A program made the position numbers and the translations under genes. DNA of 6,102 nucleotides from Candidatus Colicola coprequi (GTDB taxonomy: Bacteria > Bacteroidota > Bacteroidia > Bacteroidales > Paludibacteraceae). Within the stretch, counting starts at the first letter, position 1; each line of letters opens with the position of its first letter. Of the stretch, positions 5,815 to 6,102 are shown piece after piece. The notes below the pieces were generated by a model that was not told where the DNA came from, made no database searches, and saw only the letters and a list, made by a program, of their open reading frames with translations. The stretch lies in NCBI GenBank assembly GCA_018065765.1, contig JAGHSR010000110.1:1-6102 (forward strand), read 5' to 3'.

Positions 5815-6066
5815 TTGACCTGCTGCCCTGCCACCAAAGACACACCCAATGCCGTCTTCCGCACCGCCGCCGAAATCAGTGCTCGTTTGTCCTTCTTGGG
5901 CAATATACGGCAGCCGATGGCACTAAGCGTGTTGGGGCGGTTGCTTATCTGCCACCATTATCTGCCACTCAAAACGACAGGCGGGAAACGCGGTTATTTT
6001 GTAGTAGAAAAAACTAATAATCAGCAAGATATGAAAGATATTATTAACGAGTTGGAAGATTCATAG
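5815..6066 (+). pseudogene. Possible winged-helix C-terminal fragment of a mobile-element protein (VirE/DUF3874-like), or a small uncharacterised ORF
   Basis: The plus-strand frame is open from 5728 to a TAG at 6064-6066. It has no ATG in its upstream part; a TTG at 5815 would give 83 residues. From about residue 11 it looks like a small DNA-binding fold. There is a helix around AAEISARL (18-25), a second around MALSVLGRLL (35-44), and a hairpin-like wing LPLKTTGGKRGYFVVEK (50-66), then an acidic end (DIINELEDS). This resembles, from memory, the short wHTH-like domain at the end of VirE/DUF3874-type proteins of Bacteroidales mobile elements; no search was possible. The 5' part overlaps the divergent rnf promoter and no start or SD is convincing, so a truncated remnant is the preferred reading. 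Confidence 0.4.
5947..5969 (+). repeat. Two direct copies of ATCTGCCAC
   Basis: ATCTGCCAC occurs at 5947-5955 and again at 5960-5968, 13 bases apart start to start, inside the plus-strand open frame. They sit in different codon phases (ATC TGC CAC, then T-ATC-TGC-CAC read as TAT CTG CCA), so the repetition is not explained by a repeated peptide. They are in inverted orientation to the pair at 6065-6084. Confidence 0.8.
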
Positions 6067-6084
6067 TGGCAGATAGTGGCAGAT
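6065..6084 (+). repeat. Perfect 10-bp tandem repeat AGTGGCAGAT x2, inverted to the upstream pair
   Basis: AGTGGCAGAT is present twice back to back, starting within the stop codon of the plus-strand frame. Each unit is the reverse complement of ATCTGCCACT at 5960-5969. The 10-base period is about one helical turn, which would put both copies on the same DNA face. The sequence right after it becomes AT-rich (6089-6102). Confidence 0.85.
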
Positions 6085-6102
6085 GTTTCTAATATATATA
6101 TA

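Noticed and set aside
5772..6017. 81-codon plus-strand ATG frame in the upstream region.
   Set aside because: Its translation is rich in His, Arg and Cys without a fold-like pattern, and it overlaps the better candidate frame ending at 6066.
5960..6084. Intrinsic terminator formed by ATCTGCCACT and AGTGGCAGAT.
   Set aside because: The arms are about 95 bases apart, each is present twice, and no clear T-run follows, so a normal terminator hairpin is unlikely.

Overview
The window carries one leftward (minus-strand) gene cluster that encodes a complete Rnf complex, the membrane-bound ferredoxin:NAD+ oxidoreductase that pumps ions. In transcription order, from high to low coordinates, the genes are an RseC-family membrane protein, rnfB, rnfC, rnfD, rnfG, rnfE and rnfA. 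The start of a 5'-nucleotidase-type lipoprotein gene follows and runs off the left edge. All six Rnf subunits look intact, with ligand and flavin-site residues in place.

The organism is most likely a member of the Bacteroidales (Bacteroides/Prevotella-like). The reasons are the RseC-rnfBCDGEA order, a promoter upstream of the cluster that fits the Bacteroidetes -33 TTTG / -7 TAnnTTTG pattern with 20 nt between the elements, A-rich leaders without a Shine-Dalgarno sequence in front of several genes, and a heptanucleotide repeat between genes. The genus cannot be fixed from this sequence.

Layout from right to left: 5731-6102 has no confident gene. It holds the putative operon promoter and, on the plus strand, an open stretch whose last ~70 codons resemble a winged-helix C-terminal domain of the type seen in proteins of Bacteroidales mobile elements. 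Four copies of the 9-mer ATCTGCCAC lie in and after it, two in each orientation. 5302-5730 is the RseC-like gene. 236-5276 is the Rnf block. 1-234 is the truncated metallophosphatase lipoprotein, whose start codon lies one base after the rnfA stop.

Working model from family knowledge: RnfB takes electrons from reduced ferredoxin through its iron-sulfur clusters. Electrons then cross the membrane through the RnfA/RnfE cysteine pair site and the covalent flavins of RnfG and RnfD to RnfC, which reduces NAD+. The energy released moves Na+ or H+ outward. Two translation modes alternate in the cluster: rnfC, rnfG and rnfE have strong SD sequences and abut or overlap the preceding gene, while rnfB, rnfD and rnfA have 25-48 nt A-rich leaders with no SD. 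No clearly new system is visible. The more unusual items are the heptamer array before rnfA, the downstream nucleotidase gene and the relic-like region with repeats.
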